NCBI RefSeq assembly: GCF_004801905.1
Contig: NZ_SSSN01000007.1
Span: 235,954-299,953 of the forward strand
DNA length: 64,000 bases
Direction of reading: 5' to 3'
Origin: Orlajensenia flava
GTDB lineage: Bacteria > Actinomycetota > Actinomycetes > Actinomycetales > Microbacteriaceae
The number at the start of each line of letters is the position of its first letter. Within the stretch, counting starts at the first letter, position 1. Shown here in pieces: positions 9,165-18,243 of this stretch. A program made the translations under genes and the position numbers. The notes under the pieces were generated by a model. It was not told where the DNA came from and made no database searches. It worked only from the letters and a program-made list of their open reading frames with translations.

Positions 9165-10139
9165 TCAGCCCGGGAAGTTGCGTTCGCCCAGTTGCTCCAA
9201 GATGCGATTGAGGTCTTGGATCGTGGCGAAGTCGATGACGATCTGACCCTTGCGTGCACTCAGCGAGATGCGCACGCGGGTGTCCAGGCGATCACCCAGA
9301 CGGTCAGCGATCTCGTCGAGGTGGCCTCGGTGCTTTCCCGCGCTCGGCCGTGCCTTGACCGGCTTCGGCTGCCCGCCCGTCACGGTGGCGGCCGCTGCTT
9401 CGGCGGCACGTACGGAGAGCTCTTCGTTGACGATCTTGTCGGCGAGACGCTGCATGTCCTCGGAATCGACGACAGACAGGATCGCCCGTGCGTGGCCGGC
9501 ACTCAGTACGCCAGCGGCCACCCGCACCTGAACGGGCTCCGGCAGCTTGAGCAGCCGCAGCGTGTTGGAGATCTGAGGTCGCGACCGGCCGATCCGTCCG
9601 GCCAACTCCTCCTGCGTGATGCCGAAGTCACTCAGTAGCTGCTGGTATGCCGACGCCTCTTCAAGTGGATTGAGGTTGGAGCGGTGCAGGTTCTCCAGGA
9701 GTGCGTCGCGCAGCATCGCCTCGTCAGCGGTGTCCCGCACGACGGCGGGGATCGTCTCGAGGCCGACCTCACGAGTGGCGCGCAGGCGTCGCTCTCCCAT
9801 GATGAGTTCGAATTTATTCGGCTCGGTCGGATGTGGTCGCACCACGATGGGCTGCAGCACACCGAACTCGCGCACACTGTGCACGAGCTCAGCAAGATCC
9901 TCGGGATCGAACACCGTGCGCGGCTGGGCCGCGTTGGGAACGATGTCGCTCGGGTTGAGGTGGGCGAGGCGAGCACCTGGCACCGCGACCAGGTCGGGCT
10001 CGGCATCCTCTGCCGGTGATGATTGAGGAGCCGCGGGTGCTCCCGGGAAGAACACATCGACGGGGCGCGTGGGGCGCTCCTCATCGGACGTCGGAATGAG
10101 TGCGCCGATGCCACGGCCCAAACCTGTGCGTTTCGCCAT
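9165..10139 (-). CDS. parB: Chromosome partitioning protein ParB
   Basis: DNA-binding CTPase of 324 residues that loads at parS and organises the origin for segregation. It starts MAKRTGLGRGIGALIPT, the usual ParA-interacting N-terminus, then carries the ParB/Srx CTP-binding motif GERRLRATREVG preceded by the QPIVVRPH segment, a helix-turn-helix (ITQEELAGRIGRSRPQISN), and a C-terminal dimerisation domain. ATG 10139 overlaps the parA stop codon by one base (TGATG), so translation is coupled. The longer upstream open frame to 10481 lies inside parA and is not used. Confidence 0.96.
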   Translation of the reverse strand: MAKRTGLGRGIGALIPTSDEERPTRPVDVFFPGAPAAPQSSPAEDAEPDLVAVPGARLAHLNPSDIVPNAAQPRTVFDPEDLAELVHSVREFGVLQPIVVRPHPTEPNKFELIMGERRLRATREVGLETIPAVVRDTADEAMLRDALLENLHRSNLNPLEEASAYQQLLSDFGITQEELAGRIGRSRPQISNTLRLLKLPEPVQVRVAAGVLSAGHARAILSVVDSEDMQRLADKIVNEELSVRAAEAAAATVTGGQPKPVKARPSAGKHRGHLDEIADRLGDRLDTRVRISLSARKGQIVIDFATIQDLNRILEQLGERNFPG

Positions 10140-11755
10140 CAGTGACGGCCTCCTTGGGTAGCGGGAGCTCCGCGGCGTGCGATCTCTGCAGCCGCCTCGA
10201 GGTAGGACAGCGAACCCGACGACTGCGGGTCGTAGCCGATGACGCTCTGACCGTAGCTGGGCGCCTCCGACACTCGGACCGACCGCGGAATGATGGCGTC
10301 GAGGACCTGCTGGGGGAAGTGATCGCGCACATCCTGAGCAACCTGATTCGCCAGGTTCGTGCGCGAGTCGTACATCGTCAGCAGAATCGTCGACACCGCC
10401 AAATCCGGGTTCAGGTGCTTCTCGATGAGCTCGATGTTCTTCAGCAACTGGCTCAAACCTTCCAGTGCGTAGTACTCGCACTGGATGGGAATGAGCACCT
10501 CACTCGCGGCGACGAATGCGTTGATGGTGAGCAGGCCCAGGGACGGGGGGCAATCGATGAACACGTAGTCGTAGGGATCATCCATCGAGCGCAGGTATTC
10601 GTCGAGGGCTCGTCGGAGGCGCTGCTCGCGCGCGACCAGGGAGACGAGTTCGATCTCCGCGCCCGCCAAGTGGATGGTCGCCGGCACGCAATCGAGATCG
10701 CCGCGTTCCGGGCTGGCTTGGATGACATCACCGAGCTCGACATCCCCGATGATCACGTCGTAGACGCTCGGGGTGTCCGAACGATGCTCGACACCAAGTG
10801 CGGTGGACGCGTTGCCCTGTGGATCGAGGTCGATCACGAGAACTTTGGCCCCCGAGAGCGACAGGGCCGCGGCCAGGTTGACGGTGGTGGTCGTCTTGCC
10901 GACACCGCCCTTCTGGTTGGAGATGGTGAAGACACGGGTGGTCTGCGGGAGGGGGAGGGGTGTCTCGGTGAGGGCCTGGCGCCGACGGGTCATGTCGGCG
11001 ATCTCCTGAGCGAGGGGAGTGTTCTCCTCTGGACCCGATTGTCCTTCGGGCGTCGCACCCGAGTTGCTCGGATCTGCCGCCGCCTGTGGCGTCGTCGCGA
11101 CGCCGTGCACACTCTCGTCTTGTCTCCCGAGTGTCGCCTCGAGGGGTTGGCCCGCGGTCACCTCCAGGTCACCGCCAGGCTCGTTGTCGCTGTCGGACGG
11201 GAAACTGGCGACTGGATCGGAATTCGCGGGCTCATTGACCGAGCCGTCTCTCTCGTCCACTCGTCCCTCGAACGCGGACGGCGGGATCGATATGGCATCC
11301 ACGTGGGCCGCCGTTGCGGCCACGTCAGGGGGAGTCGAGCCATGACTCGGCAGATCGAGTTCTGAAGCTGGGTCAGCTGAATCGACCTGATTCCCGTCTG
11401 CGACGTCAGCCGCCGACTCGCCATCCGATGCGACCGTCGAGGGATGGTCAGGAGTGTCAGCTTCCGAAGCGATCGTAGACGACATGCTCGTCTGAGAGTC
11501 GGGGTCGACAGTGCTGGCTTCAGTCGTGCTGGTGATGGAATCTCCTCGGCGGGAAGCGAATGACTCATTCTCCGATCCACCGTCGGTTTTCGGTTGCACA
11601 TCGCCGTGTTTCACGTGAAACGACTCCGCCGGAACCTGCGTGCTACCCGACGATTGCGACTCGTCTGCGCCCTGTCCACCGGCCGCTGTATCGGGGGTAG
11701 CAAGCCGACTGGGCTCCCTTCGGTGGAACCAGCCGCGGCGGGTGTCATTCGACAT
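10139..11755 (-). CDS. parA: Chromosome partitioning ATPase ParA with long N-terminal extension
   Basis: Deviant-Walker ATPase that moves ParB-bound origins. The last ~255 residues are a complete ParA: Walker A with signature lysine (QKGGVGKTT), DLDPQGNAST, DYVFIDCPPSLG and a C-terminal PRSVRVSEAPS. Ahead of it lies an unusual ~280-residue Ser/Asp/Glu-rich extension with no recognisable fold, probably disordered. ATG 11755 (MSNDTRRGWFH) is preferred over an ATG at 11800 because TAGGAG precedes it. A perfect parS (11608-11621) lies within the extension and is translated as FHVK. It is co-transcribed with parB. Confidence 0.93.
   Translation of the reverse strand: MSNDTRRGWFHRREPSRLATPDTAAGGQGADESQSSGSTQVPAESFHVKHGDVQPKTDGGSENESFASRRGDSITSTTEASTVDPDSQTSMSSTIASEADTPDHPSTVASDGESAADVADGNQVDSADPASELDLPSHGSTPPDVAATAAHVDAISIPPSAFEGRVDERDGSVNEPANSDPVASFPSDSDNEPGGDLEVTAGQPLEATLGRQDESVHGVATTPQAAADPSNSGATPEGQSGPEENTPLAQEIADMTRRRQALTETPLPLPQTTRVFTISNQKGGVGKTTTTVNLAAALSLSGAKVLVIDLDPQGNASTALGVEHRSDTPSVYDVIIGDVELGDVIQASPERGDLDCVPATIHLAGAEIELVSLVAREQRLRRALDEYLRSMDDPYDYVFIDCPPSLGLLTINAFVAASEVLIPIQCEYYALEGLSQLLKNIELIEKHLNPDLAVSTILLTMYDSRTNLANQVAQDVRDHFPQQVLDAIIPRSVRVSEAPSYGQSVIGYDPQSSGSLSYLEAAAEIARRGAPATQGGRH
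11608..11621. promoter_or_regulatory. parS: parS site 4, inside the parA coding sequence
   Basis: Perfect GTTTCACGTGAAAC within the region coding for the ParA N-terminal extension; it contributes the residues SFHVK. Confidence 0.93.
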
Positions 11756-11887
11756 CTGCAGAGAACTCCTACGTAGCAATTTGGTCAGAGATGACGCCAT
11801 CTTTCGATGATGCGATCGTCGCCTCGAACCGTGGTGGACGGCGCCGCGACTGTGGAGGGTTCACGCCCCACCGACCTCCGGGGAGGA

Positions 11888-12523
11888 CTAATCCACTGTA
11901 GCCCGAACGACCCTTGTGACCTCGCTCAGAGTGTTCTCACCGAGCACAAGAACCTCGACGTCGGTGAGGTGAAACTTGCGTATCACCTTTGCTGCTGCCT
12001 CGACCTCGGCGGCCGCACCGGCGCCCTTCATCAGCACCAGTTGGCCACCGGTCTTCACCAGCGGCGCCGTCAGGGGTATCAGGGTGCGGAGGGCACTCAC
12101 TGCTCGCGCCGTGACCTGATCGAGCAGGGGACTCAGCCGCACCTCTTCGGCCCGGCCCCGCAACACCGCCACGTTCACCAGCCCCAGCTCATCCGCTTGA
12201 GACTGCAACCACGCGACGCGACGCTCCATGGGCTCGATGAGCACGAAGTCGACGTCCGGGCGCGCGATCGCCAGCACGAGACCCGGCAGACCGGCGCCGC
12301 TGCCGATATCGCCGACCCTCCCTGGGCGTAGCAGCGGCGCGATGATCGCACTGTTGAGAATGTGACGCGTCCACAGTCGGGGGAGTTCGAGTGGACCAAT
12401 CAGACCTAGCTCTTCACCATGAACGGCGAGGTTGTGCGTGAAGCGCCGAGCCAGGTCGATTCGGTCTCCGAACAACTCAGCAGCGACCGAAGGTTCAGGC
12501 TCGACGAGGACGTCGTCGGTCAT
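11888..12523 (-). CDS. rsmG: 16S rRNA (guanine-N7)-methyltransferase RsmG
   Basis: SAM-dependent methyltransferase of 211 residues that modifies G527 (E. coli numbering) of 16S rRNA. The SAM-binding motif DIGSGAGLPGLVLA and the following LIEPMERRVAWL are clear, as is the N-terminal LPRLWTRHILNS. ATG 12523 starts MTDDVLVEPEP; the longer open frame to 12793 merely overlaps jag. It lies between jag and parA in the conserved leftward operon, with a parS just upstream. Confidence 0.94.
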   Translation of the reverse strand: MTDDVLVEPEPSVAAELFGDRIDLARRFTHNLAVHGEELGLIGPLELPRLWTRHILNSAIIAPLLRPGRVGDIGSGAGLPGLVLAIARPDVDFVLIEPMERRVAWLQSQADELGLVNVAVLRGRAEEVRLSPLLDQVTARAVSALRTLIPLTAPLVKTGGQLVLMKGAGAAAEVEAAAKVIRKFHLTDVEVLVLGENTLSEVTRVVRATVD

Positions 12524-12539
12524 CGTCGAGCGTCTCGGT

Positions 12540-12553
12540 GTTTCACGTGAAAC
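12540..12553. promoter_or_regulatory. parS: parS site 5, between jag and rsmG
   Basis: Perfect GTTTCACGTGAAAC in the 31-bp gap between the jag stop and the rsmG start. It is the parS copy closest to oriC that I can see. Confidence 0.94.
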
Positions 12554-12554
12554 G

Positions 12555-13049
12555 TCACGCAGGAGTGATGACGGTATGACGCTCGGAACCCTCGCCGCGT
12601 GACTCGGAGACGTATCCGCGTTCAGCGACCACGTCGTGCACGAGCTTGCGCTCGTATGAGGACATGGGGGGGAGAGCCGCCTCACTCGAGCCGGCTTCGA
12701 TGCGCTCGATGGCGCGGCCGACGAGAGCGGCCAACTCTGCCTGACGGGCGTCTCGGGATCCGCCGATGTCGAGGATGAGGCGAGAGAAGACACCGGTCTT
12801 CGACTGGACCGCCAGCCGTGTGAGTTCCTGCAGGGCGTTCACGGCCTCGGGATTCGCCAGCACGCGGAGGTTGGTGCCGTCATCTGCGTTGACGGACACG
12901 TAGGCGCGTCCGTTACGAGCGTCGATGTCGATGTCGCCATCGATGTCGCAGATGTCGAGGAGCTCCTCGATGTAGTCGGCAGCGACATCGCCTTCACGAT
13001 CGAGTTGCTCGCGCGTGGCGGTCTGGGTGTCGTTCTGAACGTCGGTCAT
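12555..13049 (-). CDS. jag: KH/R3H-domain RNA-binding protein Jag (KhpB)
   Basis: RNA-binding protein of 164 residues consisting of a KH domain (about 25-95, DICDIDGDIDID...) followed by an R3H domain (about 100-160; SSYERKLVHDVVAERG with the R-x3-H spacing). It lacks the separate Jag_N domain found in Firmicutes, as is usual in actinobacteria. It is encoded 21 nt after yidC and is thought to act in post-transcriptional control of growth and division. Confidence 0.92.
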   Translation of the reverse strand: MTDVQNDTQTATREQLDREGDVAADYIEELLDICDIDGDIDIDARNGRAYVSVNADDGTNLRVLANPEAVNALQELTRLAVQSKTGVFSRLILDIGGSRDARQAELAALVGRAIERIEAGSSEAALPPMSSYERKLVHDVVAERGYVSESRGEGSERHTVITPA

Positions 13050-13070
13050 GGTCTCTCTCGGCTATCTGAT

Positions 13071-14060
13071 TCAGCCCTTGGCATCGCCGGGGCGAGCCTG
13101 CTGCTTCTTGGCGCGGTTCTTGTTCACCGGCTGCTGGCGCTGGGTGGTGACGGGCTTCTTCTCTTCGATGGTGATGATGTCGCCATCGTTGGCGACGAGC
13201 TTTCCCTTGCGAGCAAGGCGAGCCTCCCGTGCCTTGGCCGCTTCACTGCCGGGGGTGGGCATGTTCCGAATGACCAAGAACTGCTGCACCATCGTCCAGA
13301 TGTTGGAGGTGAGCCAGTAGAACATGACGCCGAGCGGGAAGGCCACACCGGAGAAGGCGAACACGAGGGGCAGCAGGTAGAGCAGAATGCGCTGCTGCTT
13401 GAACATGGGGCTCGCCTTGGTCTCCGGCGACATGTTCTTCGACACGATCTGCAGCTGGGTGAAGAACTGCGACGCCGTCATCAGCACCACCATCGTGGCG
13501 GCGATGATCATGACCGACACGGTGTACGGCTGGCCAGCCGTCATCAGGCTCCACTGCGAAGCGAAGGAGTCGTGCAACGGAGCGATGCCGAACAGCTTCG
13601 CATTCCCGAACTGATCGGCCAATTGCTGGTTCAGCGGACCGACGCCGGGCTTCTTGTGCTGAGCGTCGTTGAGCACCGAGAACAGGGCGAAGAAGATCGG
13701 CATCTGGATGAGCAGTGGCAGGCATGAGCTCAGCGGGTTGGTGCCGGTCTTCTTGTAGAGCTCCATGGTCTCGCGCGACATCGCCTCGCGGGAGATCTGG
13801 TCCTTCTTGCCCTTGTACTTCTCTTGGATCTTCTTCAGTTGCGGTGCAACTTCGAGCATCCGTCGCTGGTTCTTGATCTGCCGGACGAAGATCGGAATCA
13901 GGGCAGCTCGCACCACCAGCACGAGCCCGACGATGGAGAGCACCCAGGTGAGGCCGGCCGCAGGGTCGAGTCCGACGTTGGAGAGAAGCCAGTGCCAACC
14001 GACCAGGAGGAGTTCGACCACCCATTTGAGTGGCCACAGAATCGTGCCGATGAAATCCAT
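13071..14060 (-). CDS. yidC: Membrane protein insertase YidC
   Basis: Oxa1/YidC insertase of 329 residues that inserts and folds membrane proteins alone or with SecYEG. Hydrophobic helices are visible at about 13-35, 40-60, 105-130, 180-200 and 230-260, with the YidC-typical ISREAMSRETMELYKKTGTNPLSSCLPLLIQMPIFFAL region beginning near residue 90 described here only in part. The C-terminal tail is strongly basic, suited to ribosome binding. It starts 9 nt after the yidD stop. Confidence 0.95.
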   Translation of the reverse strand: MDFIGTILWPLKWVVELLLVGWHWLLSNVGLDPAAGLTWVLSIVGLVLVVRAALIPIFVRQIKNQRRMLEVAPQLKKIQEKYKGKKDQISREAMSRETMELYKKTGTNPLSSCLPLLIQMPIFFALFSVLNDAQHKKPGVGPLNQQLADQFGNAKLFGIAPLHDSFASQWSLMTAGQPYTVSVMIIAATMVVLMTASQFFTQLQIVSKNMSPETKASPMFKQQRILLYLLPLVFAFSGVAFPLGVMFYWLTSNIWTMVQQFLVIRNMPTPGSEAAKAREARLARKGKLVANDGDIITIEEKKPVTTQRQQPVNKNRAKKQQARPGDAKG

Positions 14061-14068
14061 CGTGTGTG

Positions 14069-14377
14069 TCAGCCCTTTCCTCGGCCTGCAACGACAAAAC
14101 CGAACGGGGTCACTCCGTAGCGGTGGTTCTTCTTGGCGGGGACGTCATCGATCCCGCCTTCAGCCCAGGGGTGGCATCGGGCTATGCGCCGGACGCCAAG
14201 TGCGGAACCGACGACGAGGCCGTGTTCCTGAATGGCTTGCAGGGTGTAAGCCGAGCAAGAGGGGTAGTAGCGGCAGACATCGCCGTACAGAGGGGAGATG
14301 ATCGCACGGTAGCCGCGTAGCAGCAGAACTGCGGCGTTCCGCGGCGCGAGCACCAACGCGGTGATGAAACCGTTCAC
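14069..14377 (-). CDS. yidD: Membrane protein insertion efficiency factor YidD
   Basis: Small (102 residues) membrane-associated protein with the hallmark RGYRAIISPLYG, CRYYPSCSAYTLQAI and RCHPWAEGG motifs. The start is GTG 14377, overlapping the rnpA stop by 4 nt (GTGA), which gives translational coupling; the open frame extends upstream to 14428 but this part overlaps rnpA. It sits between rnpA and yidC in the usual order. Confidence 0.93.
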   Translation of the reverse strand: MNGFITALVLAPRNAAVLLLRGYRAIISPLYGDVCRYYPSCSAYTLQAIQEHGLVVGSALGVRRIARCHPWAEGGIDDVPAKKNHRYGVTPFGFVVAGRGKG

Positions 14378-14709
14378 GACTTGGCCCTGCTCACGGAATC
14401 CTCCACCTCGGATCGCAGGGTATCCCACGAGGCTTCGGATGAGCCGGGAAGCGCACGGATGACGATGTCGGCACGAAGAGGAGCTGCAGTCAGAAGGCCA
14501 GCGCTGGCCGCCTTGAGTCGTCGACGAACTCGGTTGCGGTGCACCGCCGCACCCACGTTCTTCGCCACGATGAATCCGAACCGGACGTCATCGCCCTCGG
14601 TTCGTGAGCGCACGTAGGTCACGGTGTTGGCCCCGACGAAACGCCGGCCACGACGCACCGCGCTTCGGTAGTCATCACCGGTCGTGACTCGATTGGCCTT
14701 GGCCAGCAC
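14374..14709 (-). CDS. rnpA: Ribonuclease P protein component
   Basis: Protein subunit of RNase P (111 residues), which assists the catalytic RNA in 5' tRNA maturation. It starts VLAKANRVTTGDDYRSAVRRGRR and contains the RNA-binding motif HRNRVRRRL. GTG 14709 lies 8 nt after the rpmH stop; longer readings run through rpmH in another frame and are not plausible. Confidence 0.93.
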   Translation of the reverse strand: MLAKANRVTTGDDYRSAVRRGRRFVGANTVTYVRSRTEGDDVRFGFIVAKNVGAAVHRNRVRRRLKAASAGLLTAAPLRADIVIRALPGSSEASWDTLRSEVEDSVSRAKS

Positions 14710-14717
14710 CGGAATGC

Positions 14718-14855
14718 TCAGGCGGAGAGTTCGGTGCGACCCTTGCGGCGGCGAGCGGACAGGATCGCGCGGCCGGCGCGGGTGCGCATGCGCAGACGGA
14801 AGCCGTGCACCTTCGCGCGACGGCGGTTGTTCGGCTGGAACGTTCTCTTGCTCAT
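14718..14855 (-). CDS. rpmH: 50S ribosomal protein L34
   Basis: A 45-residue, very basic protein beginning [15 protein letters not shown] and ending [11 protein letters not shown], the universal L34 sequence. It is the first gene of the leftward rpmH-rnpA-yidD-yidC-jag-rsmG-parA-parB array and is divergent from dnaA. Confidence 0.97.
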   Translation of the reverse strand: MSKRTFQPNNRRRAKVHGFRLRMRTRAGRAILSARRRKGRTELSA

Positions 14856-15218
14856 TGTTTCTCCACGTGTGATTCTCCACGCACCAAGAAATGGCCGGGA
14901 AGGCAGGGGGGAGCCCGCAGGCTCGACGTCAACTGATTAAAACTAGGGCTTCAACAGGCTGTGGTCAAACCAGCGCACGCCCGAACCCTCGATTCTGCGC
15001 CAGTTCGGAGGTTCCGCTCACCCTGACACGCCGTCGATGCGAAAGGCGATTTGGTCGCCTCTACACACGCTACTAGCGTGAAGAGACGAGTTATCCCCAG
15101 CTTGGGGTGCAGTGAAGCTGGAGAATCGCCTGTTTTCCACACAGGTAGTGGATAACTTTGTGAATAGATTTCCGGGCGTCAGACTCAGTGGATACTCCCG
15201 TCACGGGACAACAACCGA
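14856..15218. other. rpmH-dnaA intergenic region with DnaA-box-like sites
   Basis: No gene is seen in these 363 bases. DnaA-box-like 9-mers are TTATCCCCA at 15091-15099, TTTTCCACA at 15133-15141 and, on the minus strand, TTATCCACT (15147-15155). The divergent promoters of rpmH and dnaA must lie here; the boxes suggest DnaA autoregulation or a second part of the origin. Confidence 0.6.
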
Positions 15219-16646
15219 ATGCGAGTGCAGATGGCAGAGATCGATCGGCCGATCGAGGAGACCTGGCGCGAGGTGCTCACCTCGCTCTCCGCAGACGCCA
15301 GCGTGACGCCGATGCTCTACGGCTTCCTCGCCCTCGTTGTGCCGAAGGGCATCGCCGCCGGCACGTTCTACCTCGAGGTTCCCAACGAGTTCACCGCGAG
15401 CATGCTCAATCAGCGTCTACGCGTCCCCTTGCTCGCTGCGATGGCCGCACTGCCCACGGAGGTCACCACCTTCTACGTCGTCGTCAACCCCGAGCTCGAA
15501 CAGGACGCTCAACGCACGCCATCCGACGCCGGGGAGTCCACCAACGAGGTCGAGACGCCGGCGACGCCGCAGTCCGTGTTCGAGAATTCCCCGCCCGAGC
15601 TCAGCAGCGACACGCGACTGAATCCCAAGTACTCCTTCGACAACTTCGTCATCGGTCAGTCCAACCGATTCGCGCATGCGGCGGCCGTAGCTGTGGCTGA
15701 AGCGCCCGCGAAGGCCTACAATCCCCTCTTCGTCTACGGAGAGTCCGGTCTCGGCAAGACGCACCTCCTGCACGCCATCGGCCACTACGCGATGAGTCTC
15801 TATCCCGGCATCCGGGTGCGCTACGTCAGTAGCGAGGAATTCACCAATGACTTCATCAACTCCATCGCCAACAACCGTGGTTCGGTTTTCCAGGCTCGCT
15901 ACCGCAACATCGACATCCTGCTGATCGACGACATCCAGTTCCTGCAGGGGAAGGCCGAGACGCAGGAGGCGTTCTTCCATACGTTCAACACCCTGCACGA
16001 CCACAACAAGCAAGTGGTGATCACGAGCGACCTGCCGCCCAAGCACCTGACCGGCTTCGAGGACCGGATGCGCTCCCGCTTCGAGTGGGGCCTCATCACG
16101 GACGTTCAGGCTCCCGACCTTGAGACGCGCATCGCGATCCTGCGCAAGAAGGCGCAGAACGACAAGTTGCAGGTGCCCGACGACATCCTCGAATTCATGG
16201 CCACGAAGGTGTCGAGCAACATCCGAGAACTCGAGGGCACGCTCATCCGCGTCACCGCGTTCGCGAGTCTCAACCGGACGCCGGTGGACATGAACCTGGT
16301 GCAGACCGTGCTCAAGGACCTCATCACGCTCGACGAGGACAACGTCATCGCGCCGGTCGACATCATCACCAACACCGCCGACTACTTCAAACTCACCGTC
16401 GACGACCTGTACGGATCCTCACGCTCCCAGGCTGTCGCCACCGCGCGTCAGATCGCGATGTACCTCTGCCGGGAGCTCACCAACCTGTCCCTCCCCAAGA
16501 TCGGCCAACTCTTCGGCAACCGCGACCACACCACGGTGATGTACGCGAACAAGAAGATCAGCGAGCTCATGAAGGAGCGCCGATCCATCTACAACCAGGT
16601 CACCGAACTCACGAATCGCATCAAGCAGAACCACCGTTACAAGTAG
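15219..16646 (+). CDS. dnaA: Chromosomal replication initiator protein DnaA
   Basis: AAA+ initiator of 475 residues. Domain I is N-terminal (ETWREVLTSL), a variable acidic linker follows, then the ATPase domain with Walker A GESGLGKTHL and Walker B LLIDDIQF, and domain IV with the DNA-binding signature GNRDHTTVMYANKKI. Starts at 15219 (10 nt after GGGA) or 15231 (MAEIDRPIEE) are both possible; the first is given. It binds the TTATCCACA boxes on both sides of its gene. Confidence 0.95.
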   Translation: MRVQMAEIDRPIEETWREVLTSLSADASVTPMLYGFLALVVPKGIAAGTFYLEVPNEFTASMLNQRLRVPLLAAMAALPTEVTTFYVVVNPELEQDAQRTPSDAGESTNEVETPATPQSVFENSPPELSSDTRLNPKYSFDNFVIGQSNRFAHAAAVAVAEAPAKAYNPLFVYGESGLGKTHLLHAIGHYAMSLYPGIRVRYVSSEEFTNDFINSIANNRGSVFQARYRNIDILLIDDIQFLQGKAETQEAFFHTFNTLHDHNKQVVITSDLPPKHLTGFEDRMRSRFEWGLITDVQAPDLETRIAILRKKAQNDKLQVPDDILEFMATKVSSNIRELEGTLIRVTAFASLNRTPVDMNLVQTVLKDLITLDEDNVIAPVDIITNTADYFKLTVDDLYGSSRSQAVATARQIAMYLCRELTNLSLPKIGQLFGNRDHTTVMYANKKISELMKERRSIYNQVTELTNRIKQNHRYK

Positions 16647-17069
16647 CACCCGCGAACGAGGGCCTTGCGATCCGCAGAATACGTCCGCGAAGATATTCCG
16701 CTACTAACACGTTGTGGATAACCTGTGGAAAGTTAACGAGCAACTGCCGCCTGCGTGTGAGCCGATGCCCGTCGTTTGTGAAACAAGCGCCGTCGCGAGA
16801 GACCGAGTGATGCCGATTACCGCGTCGATCCCACAGCCGCTCAACAAGTCACACGCGTGTAGTTCCCGGCGATTTCCCCGTCCGTCAGCCGGTTATCCAC
16901 ATTTTCCACAGCGGTTAAGACTGTTAAACACAATTCCTTAAGCCCATCCGCTCGACAACTTCCTCACGTTCCAGGCGCTCGGCATCACACCCGAACGCGG
17001 CCGTACTCGGGCTGTGACGCACGGGCTAGCATGGAGCCCACGACCCGTACGTTCGACAGGAGTGGCTCA
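16647..17069. other. oriC: Probable oriC (dnaA-dnaN intergenic region)
   Basis: No coding signal in these 423 bases. Perfect DnaA boxes TTATCCACA occur at 16713-16721 (minus) and 16893-16901 (plus), each followed at once by a weaker box (minus-strand CTTTCCACA at 16724-16732; TTTTCCACA at 16902-16910). An AT-richer stretch with GTTAA and TTAAG steps (16915-16943) follows the second pair and could be the unwinding element. Location between dnaA and dnaN is typical for actinobacterial origins. Confidence 0.78.
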
Positions 17070-18218
17070 GTGAAGTTTCAAGCCAATCGCGATGTTTTCA
17101 GCGAGGCCGTCTCGTTCGCCGTGAAACTCCTGCCGCAGCGGACCACCCTTCCGATTCTGAGCGGTGTGCTCATCCACGCCACCGATACCGGGCTCGTGCT
17201 GTCCTCGTTCGACTACGAGGTGTCGGCGCAGACGGAGATCGCCGCCGACATCGAGGAGCCCGGAACTGTCCTCGTGTCAGGCCGGCTGCTCGCTGAGATC
17301 GCAAGCCGCCTCCCCAACGCGCCTGTGCGATTCAGCACCGACGAGTCGCGCATCCTGGTGAGCTGCGGCTCGGCGAGCTTCACGCTCCTGTCGATGCCGG
17401 TGGAGGAATACCCGAGCATTCCGCAGGTCGCCGAGCAGACCGGACTGGTGCCGGCCGAGGAGTTCGCCGCCGCGGTCGCTCAGGTGGCCGTCGCCGCCTC
17501 CCGCGACGACGTCACTCCCGTCATCACGGGAGTTCAACTCGAGGTCACCGAGAACAGCCTCGGCATGGTCGCCACGGATCGCTATCGGGTCGCCGTCCGC
17601 GAGATCGACTGGGATGGCGGATCGAACGAACGCACCGAGACCATCAACGCCCTCGTTCCCGCGCGCACCCTGCAGGAGGTCGGCAAGACTTTCGGGCACA
17701 GCGGCACCATCTCGGTCGCCATCACCAGTAAGGACGAGCGAGAGCTCATCGCGTTCACCGCGGACAAGAAGACCGTGACGAGCCTGCTCATCAAGGGCAA
17801 CTTCCCGCCCGTCCGCCGACTCTTCCCCGACACCGTAGAGAACTACGCCGTGGTGAACACGGGTGAGCTGATCGAGGCGACCCGTCGTGTCGCCCTGGTG
17901 CTCGAGCGGGAGGCGGCGCTGCGCTACACGTTCAGCTCCGATGGACTCACCCTCGAGGCGATCGGATCCGAGCAGGCGCAGGCGTCCGAGACCATCGACG
18001 CCGTCCTCGTCGGCGGCGACACCGTGGTCTCCCTCAAGCCGCAGTTCCTGCTCGACGGACTGGGCGCCGTCCGTTCCGAGTTCGTGCGCATCTCGTTCAC
18101 GAAGACCGAGAACCCGAACAAGCCGGGCCCCGTCCTCATCACCAGCCAGACTTCGCGCGAGCAGGCGGGCTCCGACAGCTACCGTTACCTCCTGCAGCCG
18201 AACCTGCTGCTGCGCTAA
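17070..18218 (+). CDS. dnaN: DNA polymerase III beta subunit (sliding clamp)
   Basis: Three-domain clamp of 382 residues that tethers the polymerase to DNA. It opens VKFQANRDVFSEAVSFAVKLLP and contains LPILSGVLI, characteristic of the family; the C-terminus YRYLLQPNLLLR is a variant of the usual clamp ending. GTG 17070 is supported by AGGAG (17058-17062) at 7 nt; the frame extends to 17031 without similarity. Confidence 0.95.
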   Translation: MKFQANRDVFSEAVSFAVKLLPQRTTLPILSGVLIHATDTGLVLSSFDYEVSAQTEIAADIEEPGTVLVSGRLLAEIASRLPNAPVRFSTDESRILVSCGSASFTLLSMPVEEYPSIPQVAEQTGLVPAEEFAAAVAQVAVAASRDDVTPVITGVQLEVTENSLGMVATDRYRVAVREIDWDGGSNERTETINALVPARTLQEVGKTFGHSGTISVAITSKDERELIAFTADKKTVTSLLIKGNFPPVRRLFPDTVENYAVVNTGELIEATRRVALVLEREAALRYTFSSDGLTLEAIGSEQAQASETIDAVLVGGDTVVSLKPQFLLDGLGAVRSEFVRISFTKTENPNKPGPVLITSQTSREQAGSDSYRYLLQPNLLLR

Positions 18219-18243
18219 CACCATCGTCACCACAGGGAGCATC

